In this document: one piece after another, positions 11,021 through 20,726 of the stretch
Numbering within the stretch: the first letter of the stretch is position 1
Layout of the letters: every line of letters starts with the position of its first letter
Source: Marinobacter salarius
GTDB taxonomy: Bacteria; Pseudomonadota; Gammaproteobacteria; Pseudomonadales; Oleiphilaceae
Assembly (NCBI GenBank): GCA_000831005.1
Contig: CP007152.1
Span: 1,116,001-1,180,000, forward strand
Direction of reading: 5' to 3'
Length of the DNA: 64,000 bases
Notes under the pieces: generated by a model
Database searches by the model: none
What the model saw: only the letters and a program-made list of their open reading frames with translations
Told to the model about the DNA's origin: nothing
Translations under genes and position numbers: made by a program

Positions 11021-11045
11021 GTTCACATCATTGCCCTGGAGAGAT

Positions 11046-11603
11046 ATGAGATTCGTCCTTTGCGTTGCGTGTATATCTATTCTGCTGGGCTGTAAATCCG
11101 GTCAGTCTGGAACAGTGGAGCCTGTGAACACAGTTGAGTCGGGTGATGACACACTGGCTGGTGAGTGGGTCAGGTCTTGTTCCCCGGTAGACGATACGAT
11201 AACGGAAGAAGTGCTCTCAGATGCAGGCATGTTGCCACTGTGGTGGGTCGAGCAACTCGAGATAACCTCTCAAGGCTTTAGCGTTGTTCGAACTTTATAC
11301 GCTGACGATGCCTGCTCTACCCCTTTCACCAATCCAGATGACGAACCGGTAGTTCTCATGTGTGAGGGGTCTGAGCGAGAAACGTATCTGGTTCAAGATA
11401 CGTACGATGTCACCAGCCTGATACATACTGATTCGAGTGGAATTCCAGATATCCCCGGCACATGCGATCTTCCGTCGGAGCCTGCGTTGAACGTTTTTCC
11501 AAGTGGCGACGTGCTGTATCGGGCCTACTACACGGATGACCTGAATGGCGATCCACCGGATCTGGTGGTCAATTTCAACGAAGAGTTCGAGAGACTGGAG
11601 TGA
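11046..11603 (+). CDS. Predicted lipoprotein of unknown function
   Basis: The 185-residue product begins with a lipoprotein signal: hydrophobic SILLGC, with cysteine at residue 17 for lipid attachment. The mature part is acidic, contains several spaced cysteines, and shows a GEWVRSC start and alternating strand-like segments, reminiscent of small lipocalin-like or beta-sandwich lipoproteins. No family is recognised. Start chosen at ATG 11046 because it follows CTGGAGAG and puts the signal peptide at the N-terminus; the longer ORF from 10983 would bury it. Confidence 0.7.
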   Translation: MRFVLCVACISILLGCKSGQSGTVEPVNTVESGDDTLAGEWVRSCSPVDDTITEEVLSDAGMLPLWWVEQLEITSQGFSVVRTLYADDACSTPFTNPDDEPVVLMCEGSERETYLVQDTYDVTSLIHTDSSGIPDIPGTCDLPSEPALNVFPSGDVLYRAYYTDDLNGDPPDLVVNFNEEFERLE

Positions 11604-11684
11604 GACGTTCTTTCCGAACTTATTAAAGTGTGATCCGATCCTGTTATTCTGGTTTCTGTTTGTTGGCATTAACCGGAGACATGA

Positions 11685-12302
11685 ATGCTCATCGACCTTG
11701 CTGCAATCGAAGCAAAGCACATACACCCCATACTGACCCAGGCAGTCATCCCCCGCCCTGTTGCCTGGGTGCTGTCTCTGAATCCTGGGGGGGATCTCAA
11801 TCTGGCGCCGTATTCGTTTTTTACCGTGGTGACCGGTAAGCCGCCAATTCTGATGGTGTCTGTGGGCAAGAAGCCCAGCGATGGCAGCTTCAAGGACACG
11901 CGGGTGAATATTGAGGCTCGTAAGCAGTTTGTGGTGCACATTGGGAACCGCAGCCAGGCTCAGGCCATGACGGAGTCGTCCCGCCATCTGGACCACGGCC
12001 AGTCTGAACTGGACCGACTGGATATGAAGTTGGTGCAGGAAGAAGGCTGGGCGATGCCCCGGGTCGAGGGGTGCCTGGTGGCGTTTTACTGCGAGTTGCG
12101 AGAGGTCATTGAAATGGGTGACACGCCGCAGTCGCTGGTGTTTGGCAACATCAAGAAGGTGTTTGTGGACGATCAGGTTGCCAGCATTAACGATCAGGGG
12201 CGTTACATTATTGATGCCAAAGGCATCGACCCGATTTCACGTTTGGGGGGCAGCGAATACGGCACGCTAGGCGACATTCTCAACGTGCCGCGCCCGGACT
12301 GA
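11685..12302 (+). CDS. Flavin reductase-like FMN-binding protein
   Basis: The 205-residue protein matches the FMN-binding split-barrel flavin reductase family: IPRPVAWV near residue 22, NLAPYSFFTVVTGKPPILMVSVG around 40-60, and the KDTRVNIEARKQFVVHI segment near 70-90. Family members use NAD(P)H to reduce flavin or bind FMN for ester or aromatic metabolism. It is followed by the AlmA-like monooxygenase on the same strand 170 bp away, but a joint role is only a guess, since AlmA-type enzymes carry their own FAD and NADPH sites. Confidence 0.82.
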   Translation: MLIDLAAIEAKHIHPILTQAVIPRPVAWVLSLNPGGDLNLAPYSFFTVVTGKPPILMVSVGKKPSDGSFKDTRVNIEARKQFVVHIGNRSQAQAMTESSRHLDHGQSELDRLDMKLVQEEGWAMPRVEGCLVAFYCELREVIEMGDTPQSLVFGNIKKVFVDDQVASINDQGRYIIDAKGIDPISRLGGSEYGTLGDILNVPRPD

Positions 12303-12470
12303 GGCAGACTGCAACAGGCTCAAACGAGCTGACAGAACTGACCGAAACGGCGCCGAATTCATCGCATGGGGCCAATTTCGGCGTTTTCCCTCCTGGCTAT
12401 TCTCATCCTGTTGGCGTGTGATCCGCGCTGAAATGTTGATAAAACAACGGCAGATGCCGCCAGGGTGACT

Positions 12471-13996
12471 ATGAGCGAACAACATGTAGACGTACTGATT
12501 GTCGGCGCCGGCGTTTCCGGCATTGGCATGGCCTGTCACCTCAAACGAGAGTGCCCGGGTAAGTCTTTCACCATCATTGAGCGCCGTGAGTCCCTTGGAG
12601 GCACCTGGGATCTGTTCCGCTACCCGGGCATCCGTTCCGATTCCGACATGTACACCTTTGGCTACAACTTCCGCCCCTGGACCGGGGGCAAGGTGTTGGC
12701 GGATGGTCCGTCTATCAAGCAGTACGTTCATGATACCGCCAGGGAAAACAACGTTGAACAGCATATCCAGTATGGCCTGGCGGTTGTTTCCGCTGAGTGG
12801 TCAGGCACAGACAAGTGCTGGACACTGACGGCCCGCAAGGAAGCCACCGGCGAAACCGTTACCTTTACCGCCAGCTTTCTGGTGGGCTGTACAGGGTATT
12901 ACAACTACGATGCCGGCTATAAGCCGACTTCCCTGGCGAGGCCGATTTTGGCGGGCAGATTGTGCATCCGCAGCACTGGCCTGAGGACCTGGACTATACC
13001 GGCAAACGTGTGGTGGTGATTGGCAGTGGTGCCACGGCCATCACCCTGGTACCAACGATGGCGGAGGAAACTGCGCACATTACCATGTTGCAGCGTTCGC
13101 CCACCTACCTGATGCCGCTGCCATCCCGGGATGCGGTGGCGCTGGGCCTTCAGAAGGTTCTGCCCGCCAATGTCGCCTATCGGCTGACCCGTGCCCGTAA
13201 CGTCAGCATTGCACGGCTGCTGTTCAATCGTTCCCGCAAGAACCCCAAGGCCATGCGGCGGTTGTTCCTGGCCATGGTACGCCGGCAACTGGATGGCAAG
13301 GTCGATATGCGCCATTTCTCACCCAGCTACAACCCCTGGGATCAGCGCCTGTGTGTGGTGAAGGACGGTGATCTGTTTGAGTCTATCAAGGCGGGCAAGG
13401 CGTCGGTGGAGACGGACCATATCGAACGCTTTACCAAGAACGGTATTCTGCTGAAATCCGGCAAGGAACTGGAGGCCGACATCATCATTCCGGCGACTGG
13501 GCTGGATATCCAGATGCTGGGTGGCATGGACCTGGTGGTGGATGGTCATCCGGTCACGCTGCGGGACAAGGTGATCTACAAGAACGTAATGGTGGAGGGC
13601 GTACCCAACGCCGGCATGATTTTCGGGTACACCAACATCTCCTGGACCCTGAAAGCCGATATCGCGGCTGAATACCTGTGCCGCCTGTTCAATCATATGG
13701 ACAGCAAGGGGCAGAGCGTCTGTATACCCCGTGACACCGGCGACAGTCGCGCCGGAGACACCATGATGGGCGGCCTGGATTCCGGTTATATCCGCCGGGC
13801 CGACGACAAGTTGCCAAGGCAGGGAACCCATGGCCCCTGGAAGGTCAGCCAGAACTATCTGGAGGATGTGAAAACCCTAAGGTTTGAGCCTATCGAGGAT
13901 GGTTACCTGGAGTTCGATGGTCGCCGGCCGGTTCAGGAAACCAGGCCGAAACGTGGGTTCATGAGGCCATTGCGTTCAGCGCTGTTTGGCTCTTGA
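12471..13996 (+). CDS. almA: AlmA-like flavin-containing monooxygenase, long-chain alkane oxidation (one frameshift)
   Basis: Corrected for one break, the protein is about 508 residues, the size of AlmA. It has the FAD motif GAGVSGIGMA (residues 11-20), the segment FRYPGIRSDSDM highly typical of AlmA, the Baeyer-Villiger fingerprint FGGQIVHPQHWP, and the NADP motif GSGATAITLVP. The break near 12926 falls just before that fingerprint: adding one G to CCGAC gives KPDFPGEADFGGQ and restores the whole region. AlmA of Acinetobacter is needed for growth on very long n-alkanes; the same role is likely here but unproven. Confidence 0.82.
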
Positions 13997-14089
13997 GGGT
14001 GTGACACAGCTCGATCATTGATGAATGCAACTACAAATCTGCAGCAAAATATGGCAGTCTCATTGTCCGTTTTGAACAGGCAATGATGT

Positions 14090-15010
14090 ATGTCCGGCCG
14101 TAAGAATAAGAAGAATATGCCGTTGTGGCATCCGGTTTTGTGGCCGTCGTGGCTTCTGGTCTTCACGCTTTATCTGCTTGCCCTACTGCCAATGTCGGCC
14201 AAACAGCGTTTTGGCCGGCGGCTGGGCTGTTTTCTGGAAGGCAAGCTGACGTCACGGGCCAAGGTGGCCAATACCAATATTGCGACCTGTTTTCCGGAGC
14301 TTGATGACGCCGCCCGTGAGCAACTGGTGCAGGATAACTTTGTGGCCTGTGCCCGTGGGTTCCTGGAGAGTATTCACGCCTGGTGGCGGGATATGTCGGG
14401 CTTTTGCGAGGGCGCTGAGGTTCAGGGGCTGGAGCACCTGCGAGAAGCCCAGGCCAGAGGTAAAGGTGTGCTGTTAATTGGCGGGCACTACAGTATTTTC
14501 GATTTTGCGCTTCCGCTGATTGCCTGTCACCTGAAGAAACCGGGGTATATGTACCGCCCCAACAATAATCCGGTGATTGACCGGATGATTGAAAACGGTC
14601 GCCGGCGTCACTTCGGTATCCGCCCTTTCACCAAGCGTGAGTTGAGGCCGCTGGTCTCGTTTCTCAAAAAGGGCGGGGAAGTCTGGTTTGCCTGCGATCA
14701 GGATTTCGGCAAGAAAACCGAACTGTTTGTGCCGTTTTTTGGCACCGAGGCCGGGTGTATTACCTCACCCAGCTATATTGCCCGAGTGTCCGGTGCCTCG
14801 GTCATCTGTGTGAGCCATCTGCGGATGCCTGATGGTCGCTACCGGGTGATTTTCTCGCCAATCCAGGAGGGATTTGGTGTCTGCAAACAGAGCGATAGTG
14901 AAGCATGGAGCCGCTACATCGAAGACACCGTTCGTGAACAGCCAGACCAGTACCTATGGCTGCATAAACGCTTCAAAACCCGGCCCGAGGGGAGTGCCAA
15001 GGTCTATTGA
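14090..15010 (+). CDS. LpxL/HtrB-like lipid A or lysophospholipid acyltransferase
   Basis: The 306-residue protein has one N-terminal membrane helix (about 18-36) and the acyltransferase core: GGHYSIFDFA near residue 130 holds the catalytic His and Asp, then RPNNNPVIDRMIENGRRRHFG, and the CDQDFG/PFFGTEA segment near 205-220. Homologues move a secondary acyl chain from acyl-ACP to lipid A at the inner membrane. Length and layout match LpxL/LpxM. The lone gene 93 bp after almA may be its own unit. Which acyl position it serves cannot be told. Confidence 0.82.
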   Translation: MSGRKNKKNMPLWHPVLWPSWLLVFTLYLLALLPMSAKQRFGRRLGCFLEGKLTSRAKVANTNIATCFPELDDAAREQLVQDNFVACARGFLESIHAWWRDMSGFCEGAEVQGLEHLREAQARGKGVLLIGGHYSIFDFALPLIACHLKKPGYMYRPNNNPVIDRMIENGRRRHFGIRPFTKRELRPLVSFLKKGGEVWFACDQDFGKKTELFVPFFGTEAGCITSPSYIARVSGASVICVSHLRMPDGRYRVIFSPIQEGFGVCKQSDSEAWSRYIEDTVREQPDQYLWLHKRFKTRPEGSAKVY

Positions 15011-15031
15011 TGCCTCGGGCTGTTTTCAGGA

Positions 15032-16098
15032 TTACTCGCGGCCCAGGTAGCGCCGGATAATGTCCTTCCAGCCTGATGATTCCGTGACCTCAAGAATCTG
15101 CTCGGACATCGGCCCACGCAGTGGGCTTTCAGACGGCAGGGCCAACCCATAGAGTTGCTGCTGGAAAATACCGGGCAGCAGGGTCAACCTCTTGTCCCCC
15201 AGTTGCAGGTTGCGGTATTGCAGCAGGGCCCTGTCGTAGACCACGGCATCGGTTTCACCATTGGCGACTGAGAGCATGGCGCTGGTCAGGTCTGGATAGA
15301 GTTGGTGCCGAATGCGCTGATCTTGCAGATACTGCTCGCTGGCGGTGTTAGCGATGGTGGCTACGTTGGCGCGGTTGAGGTCGTCGGGGCCCTGAATCTG
15401 ATATTGCAAGTTGCTGACGGTGAGCGATGAGGTAATCGCTGCGGTAAAGCTCGCCACCATGATCAACCCGGCAAACATCCACACCAACGCAACCATTCGG
15501 CCCGCCAGCGACACCGGAGCTTGTCACCATAACCAACGGTGGTCATTGTCACAGCCGCCCACCAGAAGCTCGCTCCTATTCCCTGTACCGCGGTGCCACC
15601 AAACTGCTCCGGATTGCGCCGACGCTCAAACAGCCACAGCACAAATCCCACGGCCAGCAGCAGGCCGCCCAAGGCGATAACCACACTCATAAACTGCCAA
15701 CTGATCAGCGCGCGAAGGCTGGCGAGCAGGCCCTGCTCCGGCGCCGGAGGTACTGCGATGGACAGGCCTGTCTGGTAGAAGGGGTGGGTGAAGTCGAATG
15801 CCGCTTCCCGTTCGGCGGTCATGGTGAGAGCGCCCACCGCCACGTCGACTTGTCCGCTTTCGACCTGCGTCAGTAGATCACTGAAGGAGAGAGGAACGAA
15901 CGTGTATTCCCGGTCCAGGCCTTCGGCAACCTGGCGCCACAGATCGATACTGATGCCTTCCCACTCGCCGCTGTCGGTTTCCATGACAAAGGGCGGGACA
16001 GTGGTGATGCCGACTTTGATCGGCTCCGGTTGCCCCGCCGCCTGACTGGTAAACAGCAGAAGGAGGGGCAGGGCAAGCCGTGAGATCCATCGTTTCAT
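15032..16098 (-). CDS. Prokaryotic ionotropic glutamate receptor-type potassium channel (one frameshift)
   Basis: Corrected, the protein is 355 residues. Order: signal peptide (1-22); ligand lobe S1 (about 24-125), with TAEREAAFDFTHPF providing the arginine that binds an amino-acid carboxylate; membrane helix; pore loop with the potassium-channel filter TVGYGD near residue 190; second helix (LAGRMVALVWMFAGLIMVAS); and lobe S2 to the end. This matches GluR0-type bacterial channels, in which an amino acid gates K+ flow. The break near 15520 lies right after TVGYGDK and needs one base (AAGGCTCCG). It sits 24 bp downstream of mltF on the same strand. Confidence 0.85.
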
Positions 16099-16122
16099 GG
16101 GTAAGTCCGTGTTGTCAGGACG

Positions 16123-17499
16123 TTAGTCAAACGCTGAGCTGATCACATCACGGTAGTTCCGGATGCGCTGTACATAGTGTACTGGTTCGTAGCCACGGGC
16201 GTAGCCGTAGCGGGTACTCGGGTAGTAGCGCTTGTCGGCTTTCAGCGGCAGGACTTCTTTCATATCGTCCCAGGAGTCAGGGTTTTTGCCCAGCTCGCGC
16301 GCAAGCTGGCGGGCATCCAACAGGTGACCACGGCCAATGTTGTAACTGGCCAGGGCAAGGAAGGTGCGGTCTGGCTCAGGAATGGTTTCGGGTAATCGGC
16401 GATGGCGATCCGCCAGGTAGCGGGCACCGCCATCAATGGCCGCCACGGGGTCCAGACGGTCCATTACGCCAAGGGATTCGGCGGTGTTCCGGGTCAGCAT
16501 CATGATGCCGCGAACGCCGGTGGGTGACACTGCGGCCGGGTCCCAGTGGGACTCCTGATAGGACAGCGCCGCCAGCAAGTCAGCCGGCATGCCGGTTGTG
16601 GTTTCTGCTTCGGCGAAGCGATCGATAAAGTCGGGAAGCCGCTCATCTATCCGGCGGTTGAGGGCGCGCAGGTCGACGAAATCGAATTCGCCGATGTACG
16701 CGTAATAGCGGCTCTCGATATAGCCGATGGCTTCGTCACCGTCGGTGCTGTTCATCCATTCCCGGGTGGTTCCCGCCAGATCGTCTGAACCGGCTGGCAG
16801 GTACCAGCCCAGGTTATTGCCCTGGGTGAGGTTCATGGCCACTTCCAGGTGGGGGAAGTGGCGGCGCATGACCTGAACGATGTTGGAGTCAGCGACGGTG
16901 CAGTCGATGTCCTGCTCAGCCACTTCAGAAAGCAGAACTTCGGTCGTTCTGCCGTCATCTTCGGTGAACGTGATACCTTCGTGTTCGCTGGCGAGCTTGT
17001 TCAGCGTTTCTACGTAGCTGGAATCGGCGGTGACCGCAATGCTGACCTCAGGCATGCTTTCCGGTTTTCTGGGCATGGGTCGCATGTCGCGATGACACAC
17101 CAGTTGCTCGGTGATTTCGGTGTGCGCGGGCCCGCGTGTGAACCGTTCTGTCCGTGATGGCAGGTGGGTCAGCCCGGCGGCAGCCAAGTGTGTGTTGCCA
17201 GCCTCCAGCGCCTGCAAGACCTCGGCGGTTGAATCGTGCATGGTCCAGTTGACGGTCCAGCCTTTGCTTTCGGCGAAACGAGAAACCAGGCTGAACTCTG
17301 GGCCAATGGGGTTCTGGTGGCGGTCGAGATAGTAGGTGGTGGCGCCGTTGCGAGTTGCCACCTCCAATACGCCGGTCTCTTGCGGCGGCGCGAGTTGTTC
17401 GGCCGGTTTATGGGTGGATGCGATTTCAGATTCGCCCTGGCTACAACCAGCCACGATGGCAATGAGCGGAAGCAGGGCTCCCTTCAGCACATGAGTCAT
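16123..17499 (-). CDS. mltF: MltF-like membrane-bound lytic murein transglycosylase
   Basis: The 458-residue protein starts with a lipoprotein-type signal (IAIVAGC, Cys at about 19). A periplasmic solute-binding-like domain (about 40-265) is followed by a lytic transglycosylase domain (about 290-450): catalytic glutamate in ALSYQESHWDP, then SPTGVRGIMMLTRNTA, GGARYLADR and ALASYNIGRGH. MltF cleaves peptidoglycan with formation of 1,6-anhydro ends, with the first domain as a regulator. It precedes the glutamate-receptor channel gene; both have ligand-binding lobes of the same fold class, so a shared periplasmic signal is possible but unproven. Confidence 0.88.
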   Translation of the reverse strand: MTHVLKGALLPLIAIVAGCSQGESEIASTHKPAEQLAPPQETGVLEVATRNGATTYYLDRHQNPIGPEFSLVSRFAESKGWTVNWTMHDSTAEVLQALEAGNTHLAAAGLTHLPSRTERFTRGPAHTEITEQLVCHRDMRPMPRKPESMPEVSIAVTADSSYVETLNKLASEHEGITFTEDDGRTTEVLLSEVAEQDIDCTVADSNIVQVMRRHFPHLEVAMNLTQGNNLGWYLPAGSDDLAGTTREWMNSTDGDEAIGYIESRYYAYIGEFDFVDLRALNRRIDERLPDFIDRFAEAETTTGMPADLLAALSYQESHWDPAAVSPTGVRGIMMLTRNTAESLGVMDRLDPVAAIDGGARYLADRHRRLPETIPEPDRTFLALASYNIGRGHLLDARQLARELGKNPDSWDDMKEVLPLKADKRYYPSTRYGYARGYEPVHYVQRIRNYRDVISSAFD

Positions 17500-17645
17500 A
17501 AAGACCTCGTTTTTGGGATTTATAAAATTATAAGGGTTTCTACGTACTCTGTGTGGAAGCGTATCACTTTGATTTTGAGCGGCCTGTGCAGGCCCGGGTT
17601 AACTGGCCTATGCTGGAGTGGTTCGATATTCCAAGGAGATGCGTA

Positions 17646-18110
17646 ATGAAAGTCTGGACCAGAATCCCGATTCTTGCAGCTTTGCTGATTCTGCCACTGG
17701 CCGCGATCGGTGCCGATGGGGCTGATGGAATGGTAACGACGCAAAGTAATTACAGCGTTGCGATGACGGCGGACAAGCTGGTCTCGACCCTTAAAAGCAA
17801 GGGTATGACGGTGATGAACCGCATTAACCACACGGAGGGGGCCAGCAAGGCGGGGCTGGAACTACGCCCAACCGAGGTGGTGATTTTTGGCAACCCGAAG
17901 GTAGGGACGCCCCTGATGCAATGTGCCCAGAGTGTGGCGATTGATTTGCCGCAGAAAGCGCTGATCTGGGAAGACAGTGAGGGAACGGTCTGGTTAGGCT
18001 ATAACGACCCGGAGTATCTGAAACAGCGTCACGATATTGAAGGCTGTGATCAGATCATCAAAAAGATAGAGGGAGCACTGGCCGGTTTCGCAGAAGCGGC
18101 AACGGAATAA
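17646..18110 (+). CDS. Exported DUF302 protein
   Basis: The 154-residue protein has a cleavable signal peptide (MKVWTRIPILAALLILPLAAIGA) and a DUF302 domain: SVAMTADKLVSTLKSKGMTV, RPTEVVIFGNPKVGTPLMQ and LIWEDSEGTVWLGYNDP are typical. The function of DUF302 is unknown; members are often periplasmic. AAGGAG lies just before ATG 17646, which decides the start against the longer upstream frame from 17553. Confidence 0.88.
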   Translation: MKVWTRIPILAALLILPLAAIGADGADGMVTTQSNYSVAMTADKLVSTLKSKGMTVMNRINHTEGASKAGLELRPTEVVIFGNPKVGTPLMQCAQSVAIDLPQKALIWEDSEGTVWLGYNDPEYLKQRHDIEGCDQIIKKIEGALAGFAEAATE

Positions 18111-18153
18111 CGTTTACTGATGCCCGGCAGTCACGTGTGCACGTGGGTTGGTA

Positions 18154-19469
18154 TCAGAATCCGACGGCCAGGCTGGCGGTGACGGTGTGGCGATCGTAGC
18201 TGTAGCGATCGATATTGCTGTTGTTGTCGATACGGTCCAGATCCAGACTGAGAGATGTTCGACGAGAGAAACGATACGTGGTGCCAACGGACAGTGTATG
18301 ACGCTTGTCTTCACGACGTATCGTTTGTCGGCCCTCGGGAACAATCAGTTGGTGTGGCGTACGATAGTAACTGAAGCGAAAGCCCGCCCCCGCTTCAACA
18401 CTCAGTTGGTCAGTCAGGTCGTACTCAATGCCTGCATCAAGGCCATGTCGCTCGGGCGACACACTGAAGAACTCCTCTCCGGTATCCAGATTGTCCCGGT
18501 CATTGTAGTCAGCCCGGTATTTGAGTTCCGCTGTCCAGTTCCCGGGCCGGAGACGGTAATGGGCATCAAGCCGGTACATCTGGCCCCGATAGGCATCGAA
18601 TCCAGGTAACGGAAAAATCTGGGTGGCCTCTGCTCTAACCAGGCATCGCGCGCCGGGGCCTGGGCAGTCGAGGGTGGTTATGCCGGCCATCAGGCGAGCG
18701 CGACGTTCCCTTGATCGCCGATCCCGCCATATATAGTCGCCGCCAAGGCCTACGCTGATCACTCCCGGTGCGGTTTTCTGAACCCATTTTGCACCCGCCT
18801 GAATCACCTGCAGGTCAAACGTGTGCTCGGAAGGTACTGACGCGAATAGAACTTGATGTCCGAACGCAGTCCCGCCGAAGAGTCGCCATAGAGGTAATAG
18901 GAGGCAGCCGCCAGAGTTTCCACAAAGCCGCTGTCGAGCTTTCGGGGGGCGGTATCCGGGAACAGCGCAACGTTGTCTTCATAGCCACCCCCGATGGAAA
19001 CCAGGCCAGCCCAACGTTTTCTGGGTGAGGCAGCATGCATCGTTGGATCGAGGCGTTCAAGTTGACGGGTGGCGAGCGATATCAGGTTGTCGTCAGGATC
19101 GGACGCAAGCACGTTCTGGAACGCTTGTGTTGCGGCGTCCTGATTTTCACGGGCCAGGGCGGTCAAACCGATGTTGTAGTAGGCAAGCGCTTTCTGACGG
19201 GTGGGGATAAGGGTCCGGAAGGTTTGCTCCGCCTCCTCGTAAAGCCCGAGTTTGTAATAGACAACGCCCAGGTTGTAATTGAGTGAGCGGGAGCTCAACC
19301 CCTTCGAGACGGCGGACTCAAGTAAGCGGCGAGCTTCATCCAGGTCACCGGCGTTAAACGCCTGGATACCCGCACGGAAGAGCGTCTTAGCCTCGGTCGT
19401 ATGCTCCTGAGCATGGGCGGTTGACAGCGCGAGACACAACACCAGTGCGATGGTCAGAAGACGGCGCAA
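18154..19469 (-). CDS. TPR protein with C-terminal outer-membrane beta-barrel (one frameshift)
   Basis: Corrected, 438 residues. A signal peptide (to AHA, about 20) is followed by TPR-like helical pairs (about 25-135; LFRAGIQAFNAGDLDEARRLLE, LNYNLGVVYYKLGLYEEAEQTF) and then a region of alternating strands ending in F (SLAVGF), as in surface barrels. The GGGYEDNVALFPD segment at the join is common in such porin-like proteins. The break near 18825 needs one base after RQYLPS. It is downstream of the sigma/anti-sigma pair and the acidic exported protein on the same strand, so it may be a target or partner of that system. Substrate unknown. Confidence 0.7.
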
Positions 19470-19571
19470 ATACTCTCTCCGGAATAGTCTGAACTCGGAC
19501 TCAGAGTATAACAGCCATTGGACGGGCGAGCGCCAGTCCTGAAGGGATCAGGTGTGACGTCTGTATCTAAT

Positions 19572-20036
19572 CTACTGCTGTCCGGTTTCCTCCAGATTCA
19601 GGCCACTGTCGTTTAACAGGTCCAGATCGGTATCGCCGGTGCCTGGCAGGTCCAGTCCAGGGTCTTCGATGCCCGGCAGGTCCAGTTCTGGCTCGTCTTG
19701 GATGATCTCGCCAGGCAGTTCGATGCCGAGCGCGTCACGAGACTCCCGTGACTGTTCGGAGAGAGTGCTCTCGATATCCAGCATGTCTTCCCGGGTATCG
19801 GAAGCGAAGTCGCCGGAATCCGTCTGCATATCACCGAACCCGTTTGCGCCGGCGGGCGCGTCCACGGACTCCGGAAGCTCAAGTTGTTGCACAAAGGAAT
19901 CGTCCAGCTCCTGATCGTCCGCGACCATTCTCATGGTCACATCAAGATCGTCCTGAGCCCAGGACAGAGCCGGTGTAGCAAGCAGAAGGCCGAGCATGGC
20001 CGGAGCAAGCCAGCGTATATGGGTATGTCTTTTCAT
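19572..20036 (-). CDS. Acidic exported protein, unknown function, in sigma-factor operon
   Basis: The 154-residue product has a signal peptide (cleavage after SWA, about residue 27) and a very acidic, leucine- and proline-containing mature part with repeating short units such as DLPG, EDPGLDLPG and DLDLL. It is probably disordered. No domain is recognised. Its start overlaps the stop of the anti-sigma gene by four bases, so it belongs to the same operon. Confidence 0.7.
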   Translation of the reverse strand: MKRHTHIRWLAPAMLGLLLATPALSWAQDDLDVTMRMVADDQELDDSFVQQLELPESVDAPAGANGFGDMQTDSGDFASDTREDMLDIESTLSEQSRESRDALGIELPGEIIQDEPELDLPGIEDPGLDLPGTGDTDLDLLNDSGLNLEETGQQ

Positions 20037-20713
20037 GATGAAGGCTCCGTGTTTCCTGGAATGGCGGTGCTGAACGTTTTGCGCCGGGTTCCATCGTCCA
20101 GGTGCGCAACCAGTTTGCCGGAACCAGGGAACAGTACGTTGATGGGCAACGCCAATACGTTATCGCCTTGCTTGAGATCCACCGTCCAGCTGATGGTCTG
20201 GCGCCCCGGGAAGGGTGCCAGTTCTGCGTTGGGCGGTAGTTCCAGGGTCAGGGTGACGTTGTCCATCGCCTTGCGGGAATTGAACGCCAGCCTGACGGTT
20301 TTCAGTTCCGCTCCACTTTCGGGTTCAGCAACGGTTTCTGTTGCTGTCTGCCCGGGAGCATCTGCGATGTCTTCGGGCAATCCCGTATCTGCCGGGCCGA
20401 CCTGCATACCGATGAAGATACCGAGTGCCAGCACGGCGGCAATTGATGAAGCCCAGAGTGACGTTTTGCGTAACGTGGAATTCCGAGGTGTCTCGCCAGC
20501 GAGTGCCATTGCACGAACGCGGGATTCGAAATCGTCGTCGGGCTCTGGAACGGTCTGGGCCATGATGCCTTTTTGCAGGCGTTGTTCATCCTCCCAAAGT
20601 TCTGAGCAACTGGCACACGTCGATGCGTGAGCTTGGAGGGCTTCCTGTTCATGCAGCGGAAGATCGCCGCGAACCAGGCTGTCGACCTCCTGATGGAACT
20701 GACGACACGTCAT
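20033..20713 (-). CDS. Zinc-finger anti-sigma factor, membrane-anchored
   Basis: The 226-residue protein starts with a zf-HC2 type anti-sigma domain; HASTCASC gives the Hx3Cx2C zinc motif (about residues 32-39) with an N-terminal CRQFHQ. A single membrane helix (SLWASSIAAVLALGIFIGMQVG, about 83-104) is followed by a periplasmic domain of about 120 residues rich in beta strands. This layout is that of anti-sigma factors that hold an ECF sigma at the membrane. ATG 20713 has AGAGGTG upstream. It follows the sigma gene with an almost direct junction. Confidence 0.85.
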   Translation of the reverse strand: MTCRQFHQEVDSLVRGDLPLHEQEALQAHASTCASCSELWEDEQRLQKGIMAQTVPEPDDDFESRVRAMALAGETPRNSTLRKTSLWASSIAAVLALGIFIGMQVGPADTGLPEDIADAPGQTATETVAEPESGAELKTVRLAFNSRKAMDNVTLTLELPPNAELAPFPGRQTISWTVDLKQGDNVLALPINVLFPGSGKLVAHLDDGTRRKTFSTAIPGNTEPSS

Positions 20714-20726
20714 GGCATTCACCTCT

